This document shows, piece after piece, positions 43,275 to 52,112 of a stretch of DNA of 64,000 nucleotides (position 1 is its first letter; every line of letters begins with the position of its first letter). The DNA comes from Kocuria carniphila (GTDB lineage: Bacteria > Actinomycetota > Actinomycetes > Actinomycetales > Micrococcaceae). Location of the stretch: assembly GCF_004136555.1 (NCBI RefSeq), contig NZ_NOIT01000003.1, forward strand, positions 62,001-126,000. Direction: 5' to 3'. The notes below the pieces were generated by a model. The model was not told where the DNA came from and did not search any database. It saw only the letters and a list, made by a program, of their open reading frames with translations. The position numbers and the translations under genes are program-made.

Positions 43275-43904
43275 GTGACGGTTCAGGGGTCCGCCGGTAC
43301 CAAGCGGCGTCGGTGGCCGGCGCGATCGGCGGCCGCGTTGGTACTGGCCGTTGCCGTATGGCTGGCCGTGTGTTGGGCCGTGCTGGAACATCCCCGCACG
43401 GATGAGCCCGCGATGTCGGACGCGCTGCTCGTGCTCGGACCTCCGGACACCCAACGCATGGCCACGGCGCAGGGATTGATGGAGCGTGGCATCGCGCCCG
43501 TGCTGGTGATCGCGACCCCGGATGCCCAGCCCTATGATCCGCCCGCCTTGGTGCAGTACTACGAGGACAAGGATTTCTGCACCCCGCGCACCGATTACGA
43601 AGTCATCTGTTTCCAGCCCAATCCCTCCACCACCCAGGGCGAGGCCATGAGGCTCCGCGATCTGGCCGCCGAACGCGGTTGGGACACCGTGACCGCCGTG
43701 ACGTTCAAGCAGCACGTACCGCGGGCGCGCATGATCCTGGAGCGGTGCTATCACGGTGAGCTGCGCATGTCCGCGACAGACTACGAGTTCGCCCCGCTGC
43801 GCACCCTGCGGCAGTATGTGTATCAGAGCGGCGGATACGTGAAGGCCTGGCTCACTCCCGGTTGCGAACAGCAGTTGCCAGGCAACCCGAAAGAGTTGGA
43901 TTGA
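43275..43904 (+). CDS. DUF218 (YdcF/SanA-like) membrane-anchored protein
   Basis: 209 residues with one N-terminal membrane helix (ARSAAALVLAVAVWLAVCWA) and an exported DUF218 domain: MSDALLVLGPP, RMATAQGLMERGIAPVLVI, TTQGEAMRLRDLAAERGWD and KQHVPRARMILERCY. DUF218 proteins such as SanA and ElyC affect the cell envelope, but their chemistry is not settled. The GTG start follows GGGGGTATTTGG. The next gene begins 7 bp after its stop, so they likely share a transcript. Confidence 0.85.
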   Translation: MTVQGSAGTKRRRWPARSAAALVLAVAVWLAVCWAVLEHPRTDEPAMSDALLVLGPPDTQRMATAQGLMERGIAPVLVIATPDAQPYDPPALVQYYEDKDFCTPRTDYEVICFQPNPSTTQGEAMRLRDLAAERGWDTVTAVTFKQHVPRARMILERCYHGELRMSATDYEFAPLRTLRQYVYQSGGYVKAWLTPGCEQQLPGNPKELD

Positions 43905-43911
43905 GGTTCTC

Positions 43912-44235
43912 GTGAGTGATCTCCAGTGCCCCGCAACGATAGTTTTCGTCGCCGACGCCGCCGCGGCCGATTCCCTGCCCAGCTCTCGTTTTCGTGTGGC
44001 CCAGGTGATGTCTCCGTACGTGCGTACTCCGGTTGATCTGGTGGGAGCCGTCGAACAGGCTGCGGACGAGTACCGAGGGGAATGCGTTACCGTGGTCGCG
44101 CCGCGATCGCTGGTGAATGAGGCGCTGGACGAGGCCTCCGCTAATGGGACTTCCGCCATTCCTTCCCCCGATGCCCCGTGGGTCGCGGTCGAGGTGGATG
44201 CCACCGGGTGGAAGCTGCTACCCGCCGAATCCTGA
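43912..44235 (+). CDS. 107-residue protein, unknown function
   Basis: Small soluble protein starting with GTG at 43912 (MSDLQCPATIVFVADAAAAD). Alternating hydrophobic strands and a central AVEQAADEYRGECVTVVAP suggest a compact alpha/beta fold. No motif I can name. The 7-bp spacing after the DUF218 gene supports co-expression. A CCACGTT-CCT-AACGTGG hairpin at 44256-44272 follows it and may end the transcript. Confidence 0.6.
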   Translation: MSDLQCPATIVFVADAAAADSLPSSRFRVAQVMSPYVRTPVDLVGAVEQAADEYRGECVTVVAPRSLVNEALDEASANGTSAIPSPDAPWVAVEVDATGWKLLPAES

Positions 44236-44328
44236 GGGTTCTTATGCGTGTCTGACCACGTTCCTAACGTGGGGCTTCATGACTAATGACCCCGCGATCG
44301 GAGAATTCGTGTTGACCGTGATGCCCCG

Positions 44329-45174
44329 GTGATGGGGCCGAGCCATGCGGCGTGTGGTGCTGCCGCGTGGGTGGCGCTGACCGCCGACTACACCCTGCAA
44401 GTGAGCGGCTATTCCGTACCCGTCGGATTCGGTGTGCTCCCTGTGGGTGACGCGGGCGTGGTGACCGGTGCACTGATCTGCGCCGGTGCCGCGCTGTTGC
44501 CCGACATCGATCACCCGAGTGGAACCGTGGCGCGTTCCCTGCCGCCGTTCTCGGGGTGGCTGGCGCGGATCGTCGCTCGGTTGTCGGGTGGTCATCGGCG
44601 AGGAACTCACTCCGTGATCGGCCTGCTCGTGTTCACACTGCTGGCTTGGTTGTCGCAGAACGCCGCGCTTCCCGTGGGTGACGGACTGCGGTGGTTGGCG
44701 GAGTCGATTGGCGATGATTCTGCCCCCGCCGTTGTTGCGGCGCTACCCGGGCAGGTGTGGCCACTGGCCGCCGTGCTATCGGTATTGATGATCGCGTTCG
44801 CGGTGAAGGTCCTGGCGTTCATTCCGGACCAGATCTCGCATGCCAACTGGTTGGTGGCCATTGGGCTGGGAATCGTGGTGGCAACCAATCCCCCGGAGCA
44901 TCCGTGGTGGTTCGTGATCGCCGTGGCATTGGGATGTGCGGTGCACATGATCGGCGACATGGTGACCACGCAGGGCATCCATCTGCTGTGGCCGTTGCGC
45001 CCCCGTTTGCCGGTACCGTCCACGTTCTACCGAGGCAGATCCTTTGTGCGGTTTCCCGTTTTGGGCAAGGCGGGCTCGGGTATGGAGCTCGCAGTATTGA
45101 CCCCCATCAGCGTGTATGCGGTGCTCGGTCTGGCGTGCGCTCTAGCCGCGTGGGGTGGCGTGACCATGACCTGA
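44329..45174 (+). CDS. YdjM-like metal-dependent hydrolase / DUF457 membrane protein
   Basis: 281-residue membrane protein. The family's metal-site motifs are present: MGPSHAACGAAAW at the N-terminus, GAALLPDIDHPSGTVA, GGHRRGTHSVIGLLVF and HMIGDMVTTQGIHLLWPL. Hydrophobic helices lie between them. Start is the GTG at 44329 or the ATG three bases on; neither has a strong ribosome site. Homologues are called inner-membrane hydrolases, and some are LexA-controlled, but activity is unproven and no SOS box is visible. Confidence 0.85.
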   Translation: MMGPSHAACGAAAWVALTADYTLQVSGYSVPVGFGVLPVGDAGVVTGALICAGAALLPDIDHPSGTVARSLPPFSGWLARIVARLSGGHRRGTHSVIGLLVFTLLAWLSQNAALPVGDGLRWLAESIGDDSAPAVVAALPGQVWPLAAVLSVLMIAFAVKVLAFIPDQISHANWLVAIGLGIVVATNPPEHPWWFVIAVALGCAVHMIGDMVTTQGIHLLWPLRPRLPVPSTFYRGRSFVRFPVLGKAGSGMELAVLTPISVYAVLGLACALAAWGGVTMT

Positions 45175-45277
45175 GTCGATTGCGGTGGGCCACCCGTCAC
45201 GGCGATTCGCCAAACGGCTCACGCATCGGGTAGGCTACTCAACGTTGTTCACCGGCGGAAGCTGAGTGAATAAACAA

Positions 45278-45364
45278 GCGCGAGTGGCGGAATAGGCAGA
45301 CGCGCACGGTTCAGGTCCGTGTGCCCGAGAGGGCGTGGGGGTTCAACTCCCCCCTCGCGCACCA
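45278..45364 (+). tRNA. tRNA-Leu (anticodon CAG)
   Basis: Acceptor arm GCGCGAG pairs with CTCGCGC, the anticodon stem CACGG/CCGTG encloses TTCAGGT with CAG at 45312-45314, a long class II variable arm (GTGCCCGAGAGGGCGT) is present, and GGTTCAACTCC forms the T-loop region. ACCA is encoded. It decodes CUG, the major leucine codon in high-GC genomes. Confidence 0.96.
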
Positions 45365-45368
45365 CAGT

Positions 45369-45416
45369 AAAACCGGCTGTTGACAAGGCGAAATGCCTTC
45401 TCGACAGCCGGTTTTT
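45369..45416 (+). terminator. terminator after tRNA-Leu
   Basis: AAAACCGGCTGT (45369-45380) pairs with ACAGCCGGTTTT (45404-45415), with an inner AAGGC/GCCTT stem and a run of five T. It starts 5 bp after the tRNA. Confidence 0.9.
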
Positions 45417-45601
45417 CGTTGTCCGCCAAGGCACATGCTTGCGGGGTTGGCAGTCCGTGACATCTGAGGTCGAGGTACGTTGCGTTAACGCGGCCTAGTG
45501 TGCGTTCTCGCGCCACAGATGTTAGGGCTTTCGGAACTCGCATCGGAGGGAATCCCCCCGAGAACCTCGTGACCGATGTTGCGCCCGATGAAAGGGCCGC
45601 A

Positions 45602-45680
45602 GTGCACACTCATCGACATTCCGACCCGGGTTCCCGGGCCCCTGCATTCTGATCGACCTTCGAGCCCAAAATCAGCTGAC
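45602..45680. repeat. intergenic repeat array, locus II
   Basis: GTGCACACTCATCGAC (from 45602) and CTGCATTCTGATCGAC (from 45642) are two divergent units of the same family as locus I, with their ATCGAC cores exactly 40 bp apart; AAATCAGCTGAC near 45669 is a possible degenerate third unit. The 402-bp gene-free stretch 45365-45766 otherwise holds the tRNA terminator and the upstream region of the macrolide phosphotransferase. Confidence 0.55.
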
Positions 45681-45766
45681 TTCTGGCGTTACCGTCAACC
45701 GCAGTGCAAGCGGCTCTGGGTCAAGGGCTTTACTGTCGACCAGGGTGCGGGTGGGAGAATCGACTC

Positions 45767-46666
45767 ATGTGCACACTCGATGACGTCTTGGGCCTGGCTG
45801 CCTTACATGCTCTACCCCTATCCCCCAACGGCGCCACCGTGGTTGAGGCTGGCTTGGACTACCGCGTCATCATGGCTACCGACGAAACTGGGCGTCGCTG
45901 GGTGTTGCGGGTTCCGCGCCGCCCGGACGTCTCCGAGGGCATGGCCGCCGAGATCCGCATTCTCGATTTCGTGGCTCCCACGCTCCGCTCGGAGAAAGTT
46001 GCGGTTCCGGACTGGCAGATTCGCACTCCGGAGCTGATCGCCTACCCCGCCCTGCCCGGTGCCCCCGGCCTAACTCTGTCCGACGCTGGAGAACCGATTT
46101 GGCATATGGACCCCGCGAGTCAGGACTATGCCGTCCGCCTAGGGCGCCTGCTGGCACGGTTGCACTCACTCGATGCGATGGAAGCTAGAACCGCAGGCAT
46201 TGAGGTCCGTTCCCCCGAGCAAGTACGTCAGACATGGCAGGACGACATCAACCGTGTGAGCAGAGAATTCACCGTGGCCCCTGCTCTCAGCGAAGCCTGG
46301 CATTCATGGGTTGGGGACGATATCTGCTGGCCCGACCGGACCGTCATGACGCACGGCGAAATCTACCCCGCCCATGTCCTCCTCGACCAAGACGGCGCGA
46401 TCACCGGCGTCCTGGACTGGACCACCGCACGCGTGGACGACCCCGCCCGTGACTTCGCCTTCCAGTACGGTGCCGCCGGGGACGAAATCTTGCAGGTCAC
46501 CCTCGACGCCTACGAACAGGCCGGTGGCCACTTGCACCCGGGCCTGGCTGCCCAGTCCCGCCACCTGTGGGAAGCCTCTCCGCTCGGCTACGCGATCTAC
46601 GCGCTAACCACCGGTGCCGAGGCCGATCGTGCCGCTGCCGCAGCCATGCTCAACCCGGAGGCGTGA
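45767..46666 (+). CDS. mph: macrolide 2'-phosphotransferase (Mph family)
   Basis: Cytosolic antibiotic kinase that would use a nucleoside triphosphate to phosphorylate the desosamine 2'-OH of macrolides. Seen: the kinase-like MATDETGRRWVLRVPRRPDV, the catalytic loop MTHGEIYPAHVLLD with the Asn usual in many APH proteins not at the standard spot, and the metal site GVLDWTTARVDDPARDFAF. Length, 299 residues, matches chromosomal Mph(H)-like enzymes of Gram-positive actinobacteria. The ATG at 45767 follows GTGGGAGAA. The gene looks native in base use, with no mobile-element remains around it, so it is probably intrinsic. Actual resistance is inference. Confidence 0.85.
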   Translation: MCTLDDVLGLAALHALPLSPNGATVVEAGLDYRVIMATDETGRRWVLRVPRRPDVSEGMAAEIRILDFVAPTLRSEKVAVPDWQIRTPELIAYPALPGAPGLTLSDAGEPIWHMDPASQDYAVRLGRLLARLHSLDAMEARTAGIEVRSPEQVRQTWQDDINRVSREFTVAPALSEAWHSWVGDDICWPDRTVMTHGEIYPAHVLLDQDGAITGVLDWTTARVDDPARDFAFQYGAAGDEILQVTLDAYEQAGGHLHPGLAAQSRHLWEASPLGYAIYALTTGAEADRAAAAAMLNPEA

Positions 46667-46672
46667 CATCCC

Positions 46673-47314
46673 ATGAGCCATGCAGACACACCGGACCATG
46701 CCAACCTCGCCGCAGCATTGGAGGACGCACGCGAACACTTGAAACTCGTTCCCGACGACGGGTGGGCCACGCCGGCCAATGGCCTCGATTGGACCTGCCG
46801 CGAAACCATGGCCCACATCTTGGATGATCTGGGGTTCTACGCGATGCTTCTTTCCGGCGCCCACCGTATTGAAGGCTATGCCCCTCTGATGGAGTTCACC
46901 CCTGTACCTGGCCGCATCGAGGGAACGCTCTGGCCGGAAGAAGATGCCGGAACGGAGATCATGCTCAATTGCCTGGATGCGGTTGGCGGTCTGCTGGTAG
47001 CCGTGGTCGCGACAGCGCCGCCGGACCGGATCGGTTGGCATCCATACGGTAACCCCGATAGATCAGCTCTGGCCTCCATGGGAATTGTGGAATTGGTTCT
47101 TCACACTCATGACATTCTGAGCGCACACAGCATCGATTACCGAGGTCTCGCGGAGGTCGTTAGCCCAAGCTTGGATCGCATCTTTCCCCACGCCACCCGT
47201 ACAGATGATCCTTGGCACGACCTCCTGACCGCGACAGGTCGCACACCGGCTACTCGTGGGGCGGCTTGGAAGTGGGATTCAGGTTCACGCACCGGAGGTG
47301 ATCGCGTTGAGTGA
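46673..47314 (+). CDS. DinB-like / mycothiol-dependent maleylpyruvate isomerase-type protein
   Basis: 213-residue four-helix-bundle protein. LDWTCRETMAHILDDLGFYA near residue 38 and GIVELVLHTHDIL near 145 give the helix-borne His residues expected for the metal site of this superfamily. Members include mycothiol-dependent transferases and many uncharacterised proteins. It starts 6 bp after mph, and its end overlaps the next gene, so all three are probably one operon. Its role relative to macrolide phosphorylation is unknown. Confidence 0.75.
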   Translation: MSHADTPDHANLAAALEDAREHLKLVPDDGWATPANGLDWTCRETMAHILDDLGFYAMLLSGAHRIEGYAPLMEFTPVPGRIEGTLWPEEDAGTEIMLNCLDAVGGLLVAVVATAPPDRIGWHPYGNPDRSALASMGIVELVLHTHDILSAHSIDYRGLAEVVSPSLDRIFPHATRTDDPWHDLLTATGRTPATRGAAWKWDSGSRTGGDRVE

Positions 47315-48083
47315 GGCCGTGAACCAGAGGCCCACCAACCGAGGCAGCTCCTGGCGAGCGCCACTGATCTTCCTCGTGATCGGGGGGTTGATCGTCGGAG
47401 CACTGGTCTGGCTGGGACCAACCATCGCGAACAACGTACGTGTCAGCGAGGGTCGTCTTTACGTCGGCGCAGAGTGCAGTGTCGAGACCCAGGACGGCAC
47501 AGTCGACCTCAGTCGCGATGAGGCCAAGCTCGCAACCACGGCAGTTGCGCTGGCCGCGCGAGGTGCGGAAACTCCAGACACGTCCGACATCGACCCGGCG
47601 GTCCTCCAGCGCCTCGCGGATGGGCCTACCGACGACGCCGGTCCAAGCCTTCGCTGCGAAGGCACCGCCGCCGAAGAGCTGCCCGAACAAGAACTGACAC
47701 CCACTGGCCTGACGCCGCGAGCTCAGCAACTGCGTGACGACATGACCGCGGTCTTCGGTGATCAGCCACTGGGTGGGTTCGCCCCCGGAGGTGTGAGCCA
47801 AGGCCATGGGGCCGAATCGACCCACTACAGCGGTCGCGGCGTCGACGTCTTCTTCCGCCCGATCACCGAGGAGAACCGCCGCGAGGGGTGGATTCTCGCT
47901 CAGTGGCTGATCGCCCACGCAGATGATCTGGACATCCAGTACGTGATCTTCGACGACCAGATCTGGAGCGCCCACAGCTCTCGGGGACACTGGCAAACCT
48001 ACGAGGCCCCCGAGCCGGCCAATGACATCCTGCGGCACCGGGACCATGTACACGTGGACGTTCTCCGCGGCGAACCCCGGTAG
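47307..48083 (+). CDS. membrane-anchored M15-like (VanY/ARB_07466-type) cell-wall protein
   Basis: 258 residues: a short basic N-terminus, one membrane helix (APLIFLVIGGLIVGALVWLG), a variable region, and a C-terminal domain with STHYSGRGVDVFFRP, YVIFDDQIWSAHS and LRHRDHVHVDVL. The spaced His, Asp and HVHV residues match the zinc site of M15-like peptidase folds, but activity is not certain. The TTG start at 47307 is chosen because GGAGGTGA stands 7 bp before it and it overlaps the upstream stop; no ATG or GTG fits as well. It is likely part of the mph operon and may act on peptidoglycan. Confidence 0.75.
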   Translation: MSEAVNQRPTNRGSSWRAPLIFLVIGGLIVGALVWLGPTIANNVRVSEGRLYVGAECSVETQDGTVDLSRDEAKLATTAVALAARGAETPDTSDIDPAVLQRLADGPTDDAGPSLRCEGTAAEELPEQELTPTGLTPRAQQLRDDMTAVFGDQPLGGFAPGGVSQGHGAESTHYSGRGVDVFFRPITEENRREGWILAQWLIAHADDLDIQYVIFDDQIWSAHSSRGHWQTYEAPEPANDILRHRDHVHVDVLRGEPR

Positions 48084-48277
48084 AGAATTTCCACGGTCGT
48101 CTGGCAACGCCCATGACCGCGCAGGCCGCGCCCGCGGCGAAAGAAGCCAACGAGTACATCGCGGGCGGTGAACCCGCGCAGAACCGCGCGGTGGTCCAAC
48201 TCGAGTTCACGCAGAATGGCGGCCTTGCGCGTCCCGCGCCGTCCAGAAGCAAGTCCTCCCAACCCGAAAGCCACCAG

Positions 48278-48775
48278 ATGATTTCCGCTCCCCCACTGCG
48301 ACTCAAACCCTTTGACGCCGCCGATGTGCCGTTTTTCACGAGCATGGCTACCGACCCTCGGGTCACGAAATACGTGGGCGACGGGAGGACCTGGGATCAA
48401 GCCACCATTGCGGAAAAGACCAACAATGCCCTCCGAGACGCTCCTCTGAATGAGCTGGGTGTGGCCCGTTGGTTCACCGCCCACAGAGACGATCAGCCCG
48501 TGGGCGTCTTCGTCTCCACCCGACGAGAATCCGCTGTCGAAATCGGCTACTGGGTACCGCCGGAGCGTTGGGGGCAGGGAATCGCGGGGGCCATGATCGA
48601 TGCAGGGCTGGAGATCATTCCGCGACTATTCAACACGAACATCCTGATCGCGCACGTGGACCCGAACAATGCGGCGTCGGCGCGGGTGCTGACCCGGCGA
48701 GGATTCCACACAACGGTGCGGGAAAATGGCTTGGATCGCTATATCTGGCAGGTAGGCCCTTTCGCCGGTAGGTAA
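48278..48775 (+). CDS. GNAT-family N-acetyltransferase (RimJ-like)
   Basis: 165-residue acetyl-CoA-dependent transferase. Typical segments are LRLKPFDAADVPFFTSMATD, AVEIGYWVPPERWGQGIAGA, where the RWGQGIA loop binds CoA, and HVDPNNAASARVLTRRGF. The ATG at 48278 is used; the frame is open for 55 codons upstream, but that part lacks domain similarity. It resembles the subgroup acetylating ribosomal-protein or small-molecule amino groups. The substrate is not clear. The 194 bp before it appear non-coding. Confidence 0.85.
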   Translation: MISAPPLRLKPFDAADVPFFTSMATDPRVTKYVGDGRTWDQATIAEKTNNALRDAPLNELGVARWFTAHRDDQPVGVFVSTRRESAVEIGYWVPPERWGQGIAGAMIDAGLEIIPRLFNTNILIAHVDPNNAASARVLTRRGFHTTVRENGLDRYIWQVGPFAGR

Positions 48776-48832
48776 TCAGGCGTTGACTGGGTCGCAGTAG
48801 GAACAGTCGACGAACAATGAGGGACACAGGCC

Positions 48833-49540
48833 ATGACTCGCGACGACCCAGAACGCATTGCCGCCCAGCCCAAACTGAATCAGCCCGATGCCGCACCGCC
48901 GGTGGTGGACCGGAATGCCTTCGACGCCGCGTTGGCGGAGCAAGTGGCCCGCGAGAAGGAAGTCACGCGACACAACGACCGGGTCTCGGCCGAGCGGCGT
49001 CGGCTACCGATGGTCGAGGTCGAGAACTATACGTTCGAGGGCCCGGACGGGCCCGTGAAGCTGACCGACTTGTTCGGCGAGCGCTACCTACTGCTCGTGC
49101 AGAACGTGATGTTCGGCCCGGACTGGGAGCAAGGCTGCCCCAGTTGCACCTGGGCCGTGGACAACCTGCCGGCCAACATGGGACGGATCACGGAGAACGG
49201 GATCGCGTTCGCGCTGATCTCCCAGGCGCCCATCGACAAGCTCGAGGCCTGGCGAGAAAAGAACGGCTGGCCGCACCTGTGGGTCTCCTCGCATGACACC
49301 AGCTACCACTATGACTGGGGCTGGACCCGCACGAATGACCAGGGCGAGGAAGGGCAACTACCCGGGTATTCGTACTACCTCCTCAAGGACAGCGTGCCGT
49401 ACCTGACGTACATGACGACGGCGCGCGGCACCGAAGCCATCCTGCCCACCGCGCACATCATGGACCGCACGGTTTATGGACGCCAGCAAGATTGGGAGGA
49501 CAGCCCCGAGGGTTGGCCGCAATACCCGACATACGGCTGA
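48833..49540 (+). CDS. DUF899 family thioredoxin-like protein
   Basis: 235-residue cytosolic protein of the DUF899 family. Seen: YTFEGPDGPVKLTDLFGERY, then NVMFGPDWEQGCPSCTWAVD, a C-x-x-C motif in a thioredoxin-like context, and HDTSYHYDWGWTRTNDQG. The C-terminal part has TTARGTEAILPTAHIMDRT. The family is often annotated as thioredoxin-like or as a CalU12-type protein; its biochemistry is unknown. Start ATG at 48833 after GAGGGACACAGGCC. Confidence 0.82.
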   Translation: MTRDDPERIAAQPKLNQPDAAPPVVDRNAFDAALAEQVAREKEVTRHNDRVSAERRRLPMVEVENYTFEGPDGPVKLTDLFGERYLLLVQNVMFGPDWEQGCPSCTWAVDNLPANMGRITENGIAFALISQAPIDKLEAWREKNGWPHLWVSSHDTSYHYDWGWTRTNDQGEEGQLPGYSYYLLKDSVPYLTYMTTARGTEAILPTAHIMDRTVYGRQQDWEDSPEGWPQYPTYG

Positions 49541-49608
49541 CTCTGAGCGGCAGCGACCGATTCACGGGATTACCAGGACGGGAATTGTTCGCGACTTATA
49601 GTTGTCCC

Positions 49609-50274
49609 GTGGCTCCCCTCCCCCGCGTGATCCGATTCCTGATCAGCCCCAATCGTGGTCTGCTCCTACTGGTCGTCTTAATCGGCATACTGCTGTTGCT
49701 GGTCTTCAACGCAGAAGTTGCCCTGATGTGGATCTCCGCTGCGCTATTCGTGTTGCTGGTCGCCTTCATTCTGGTGAGCGCAGTGCTACCGCCACCCAAA
49801 CCGTTTCGCGAGAGCCGCATTCTCACCAAGTTCATTTATCAGATCCTGCTGACCACGTGGAAGGGCCTCATGGTGGGTGTTGCCGCGTACCTGGGCGCGC
49901 TGGTGAGCATTGAGATTCAGCAGGCCTCGTCCAAGCCGGAAAATACGTTAGAGGCATTTGCCACGAGTATCACTGGCACCCTGCCTTTGGTGCTGACCAT
50001 TGCGCTGACCGGCGGTCTTCTGACCTTCCTGCTCGCGGCGTCATTCGACGTGCACCGCACACCGCGAGGCGTCAAGCGTCAGGCCATGGCAGCTGCTGCG
50101 AGTAAAGCGCGCGGAGTATTCGGACGAGGTCGAGCGTCAGGTATATCTGAGAATTCGCTCGCCATTCAGTGGTGGGATGCAGCTACCTCCGGGTTGTGTT
50201 TGGCTGTCACGGCTTTTCTCACCGCTCCCGTGTTTCTCTTCACATCGCTCTACCGGATGGACATCTTCTCCTAG
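49609..50274 (+). CDS. multi-pass membrane protein, unknown function
   Basis: 221 residues with about five hydrophobic segments (LLLLVVLIGILLLLVFNA, MWISAALFVLLVAFILVSAV, a central WKGLMVGVAAYLGALVSI, LPLVLTIALTGGLLTFLLA, and LCLAVTAFLTAPVFLFTSL). The GTG at 49609 is preferred over an upstream in-frame ATG because TATAGT lies 6 bp before it, as expected for a leaderless transcript. No family recognised and no obvious operon partner. Confidence 0.7.
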   Translation: MAPLPRVIRFLISPNRGLLLLVVLIGILLLLVFNAEVALMWISAALFVLLVAFILVSAVLPPPKPFRESRILTKFIYQILLTTWKGLMVGVAAYLGALVSIEIQQASSKPENTLEAFATSITGTLPLVLTIALTGGLLTFLLAASFDVHRTPRGVKRQAMAAAASKARGVFGRGRASGISENSLAIQWWDAATSGLCLAVTAFLTAPVFLFTSLYRMDIFS

Positions 50275-50394
50275 CCGCCTCCATCCCAGGGAGTGGCCTC
50301 GCAATTCCCAGCAACTTGAAAGTGGAACTCGACGCCCTGGAGCGCGAACTTGCGATCCAGCATGTTCGTCAGGGAGTCGGTAACGACCTTGATG

Positions 50395-50442
50395 ATCAGG
50401 CCCCTCTCGTCCCACCAATCGGTGAGATGAGAGGGGCCTGAT
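50395..50442. terminator. hairpin between convergent genes
   Basis: ATCAGGCCCCTCTC (50395-50408) and GAGAGGGGCCTGAT (50429-50442) form a perfect 14-bp stem with a 20-nt loop. It lies in the 225-bp gap between the membrane-protein and LGFP-hydrolase genes. It carries no T tract. Confidence 0.55.
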
Positions 50443-50499
50443 GTCGTCCTGAACAGGGCCGGCACGCCTTGGGCAACGCGCCATATCGGACCTACCGCA

Positions 50500-51903
50500 T
50501 CAGCCGCGCGTGACGGTCACCCGTCCGGTGCTGCGGTCCCACGTGGCCACGCGTCCATTGGAGAATTTCTGCTGGACGCCGCGCGCCACGGTGTATTCGT
50601 TGGTCACCGGGTAACCCCAGTTGCGTTCGTAGCCGGCGGCCCGCCACGCGGCACCGATGCCTCCGGTCATTTTCACGATTCGCACGCCGGTTTTCGGTGA
50701 CCACATCGCACGGTTGACGACGACGCCGCGACGGTAGTCCTGATAGGCACCGCCCGACGCGGACCGTTCCGCGTGCGCGGGGTAACCCCACGCGCGCTCG
50801 TAGCCTGCGTTCTTGAAGGAAGCGCCAATCGCACCACTCCACTTCACGGGCGCCGCTGCGGTCTGCGGACTCCAGTAGTAGGTGTATCCGCGAGTGAACC
50901 CCTGGTACACACCACCGAGGAAACCGGTCCGCCGCTCCGCCGAGGTGGGCTGACCGTATTTAGCGGCCCCGCCCGTGTTCAGGTAGCTGGTTCGAATGGC
51001 ACCTTTGACGAGGGAACTGGTCTGCGCCACCGCCGTGGTACCGCCCACGTTGGGCACGGCCTTGAGGTCGTGGCCGATCAGAGCGGGGTGGTTGTAGCCA
51101 TAGTGGTCCACTCCTTGCAGGGTGCGCAGGGTTGCCCGGCCGAAGCCGGCATTCTTGTAAACCTTCTGGCCCTGGGCAGCCGCTGATTTGGCCGACCACT
51201 CGGGCGGATTGGTATTGCCCACCACATCCTTGGAACCGGCGTGCCACGTGATGGAAAGACCGCGCACCGCGGCGTTGGGGGCGGTCTGCATCCCGTTTGC
51301 GCCACCACCACCGATGATCGTGGCACCGCCACCGCGGATCCAGTTCTGCTGATCGGCCAACACCTCGTAGGTGATGAACTCGGCACCGCCGGAGTAACCG
51401 GCCAGCCACACGCGAGTCGTGTCCAGGCCATAGCTGTTGACCAGCGAATCCTTGAGCGAACGGAAGTACTGACCGTTCTTGTCGATGTCCTCCCACCAGG
51501 TGATGCCATCGCCGGTGGTTTTCTTATCGGGAGAGATCGGGACCACCAGAATCATGTTCTTCTTCCGAGCCTCGGAGGCCATGGCTTTCAACTGGGATCC
51601 ACCGGGGTTGTGAACCCAGGTTTCCGAAGTTTTCCAGTAGTCACCGCCAAAGTAGAACATCACGCCAACGGGTTTGGAGCGATCAATGCCGTCCGTGTAG
51701 ATGTGGTAGCTGGACTTCATGCCGTGGGCGGAGAAGGGTTTGAAATACGTGGTGGCCGGTGGATTGGCTGTGGCCACCTGCACCACGGGAGCCTCCGCGA
51801 TGTGCGGAGAGGCGGGAGCTGCAGTCGCTGCGGGGGCCAGCGAGACCACGAGACCCAAAGACAAGGCTGCAGAGGGCAGCACAAAAGAGCGTAAGAAGCG
51901 CAT
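50500..51903 (-). CDS. secreted alpha/beta hydrolase with C-terminal LGFP repeats
   Basis: 467 residues with a signal peptide (residues 1-28, ending PAATAAPAS), then an alpha/beta-hydrolase domain to about residue 270 carrying the nucleophile elbow WLAGYSGGAEF and a possible catalytic His in DHYGYNHPALIGHDL. The C-terminal 180 residues hold at least three LGFP-type repeats (AAKYGQPTSAERR, NAGYERAWGYPAHAER, AAGYERNWGYPVTNEY), which in actinobacteria help attach exported enzymes to the envelope. ATG at 51903. The fold resembles esterase D or polyhydroxybutyrate depolymerase relatives; the substrate is unknown. Confidence 0.85.
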   Translation of the reverse strand: MRFLRSFVLPSAALSLGLVVSLAPAATAAPASPHIAEAPVVQVATANPPATTYFKPFSAHGMKSSYHIYTDGIDRSKPVGVMFYFGGDYWKTSETWVHNPGGSQLKAMASEARKKNMILVVPISPDKKTTGDGITWWEDIDKNGQYFRSLKDSLVNSYGLDTTRVWLAGYSGGAEFITYEVLADQQNWIRGGGATIIGGGGANGMQTAPNAAVRGLSITWHAGSKDVVGNTNPPEWSAKSAAAQGQKVYKNAGFGRATLRTLQGVDHYGYNHPALIGHDLKAVPNVGGTTAVAQTSSLVKGAIRTSYLNTGGAAKYGQPTSAERRTGFLGGVYQGFTRGYTYYWSPQTAAAPVKWSGAIGASFKNAGYERAWGYPAHAERSASGGAYQDYRRGVVVNRAMWSPKTGVRIVKMTGGIGAAWRAAGYERNWGYPVTNEYTVARGVQQKFSNGRVATWDRSTGRVTVTRG

Positions 51904-52112
51904 GGGGGAGATGCTTTCTAACGAAGGGATATGAAGTTGTAACGGACCACGTGCCCCGGGGGAGGACACACTGGTGGCAAGGCGTTATCAGGGGGAATCG
52001 GCCGAGCCGAGAGCAAATCTTGCCAGGTCAGAGGCCCCCTGAGAAGAGGTTGAACGAACTTTAATTACCATTCAGTAAGTAATCTCACAGCGAACACCGC
52101 GCCCGGGTCCTG

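Noticed and set aside
45249-45434. Minus-strand frame of 61 codons
   Set aside because: It runs across tRNA-Leu and its terminator; its peptide (EGGVEPPRPLGHTDLNRA) is the well-known false protein read from the antisense of tRNA-Leu genes.
45767-46666. Recent horizontal transfer of mph
   Set aside because: Base and codon use look like the neighbours, and there is no transposase, integrase or flanking insertion sequence; the nearby tRNA has no duplicated 3' end that I can see.
50271-50465. 64-codon minus-strand frame
   Set aside because: It spans a 14-bp-stem hairpin in a convergent gap, has no ribosome site and no recognisable domain. Kept as non-coding, though a tiny gene or fragment cannot be fully excluded.
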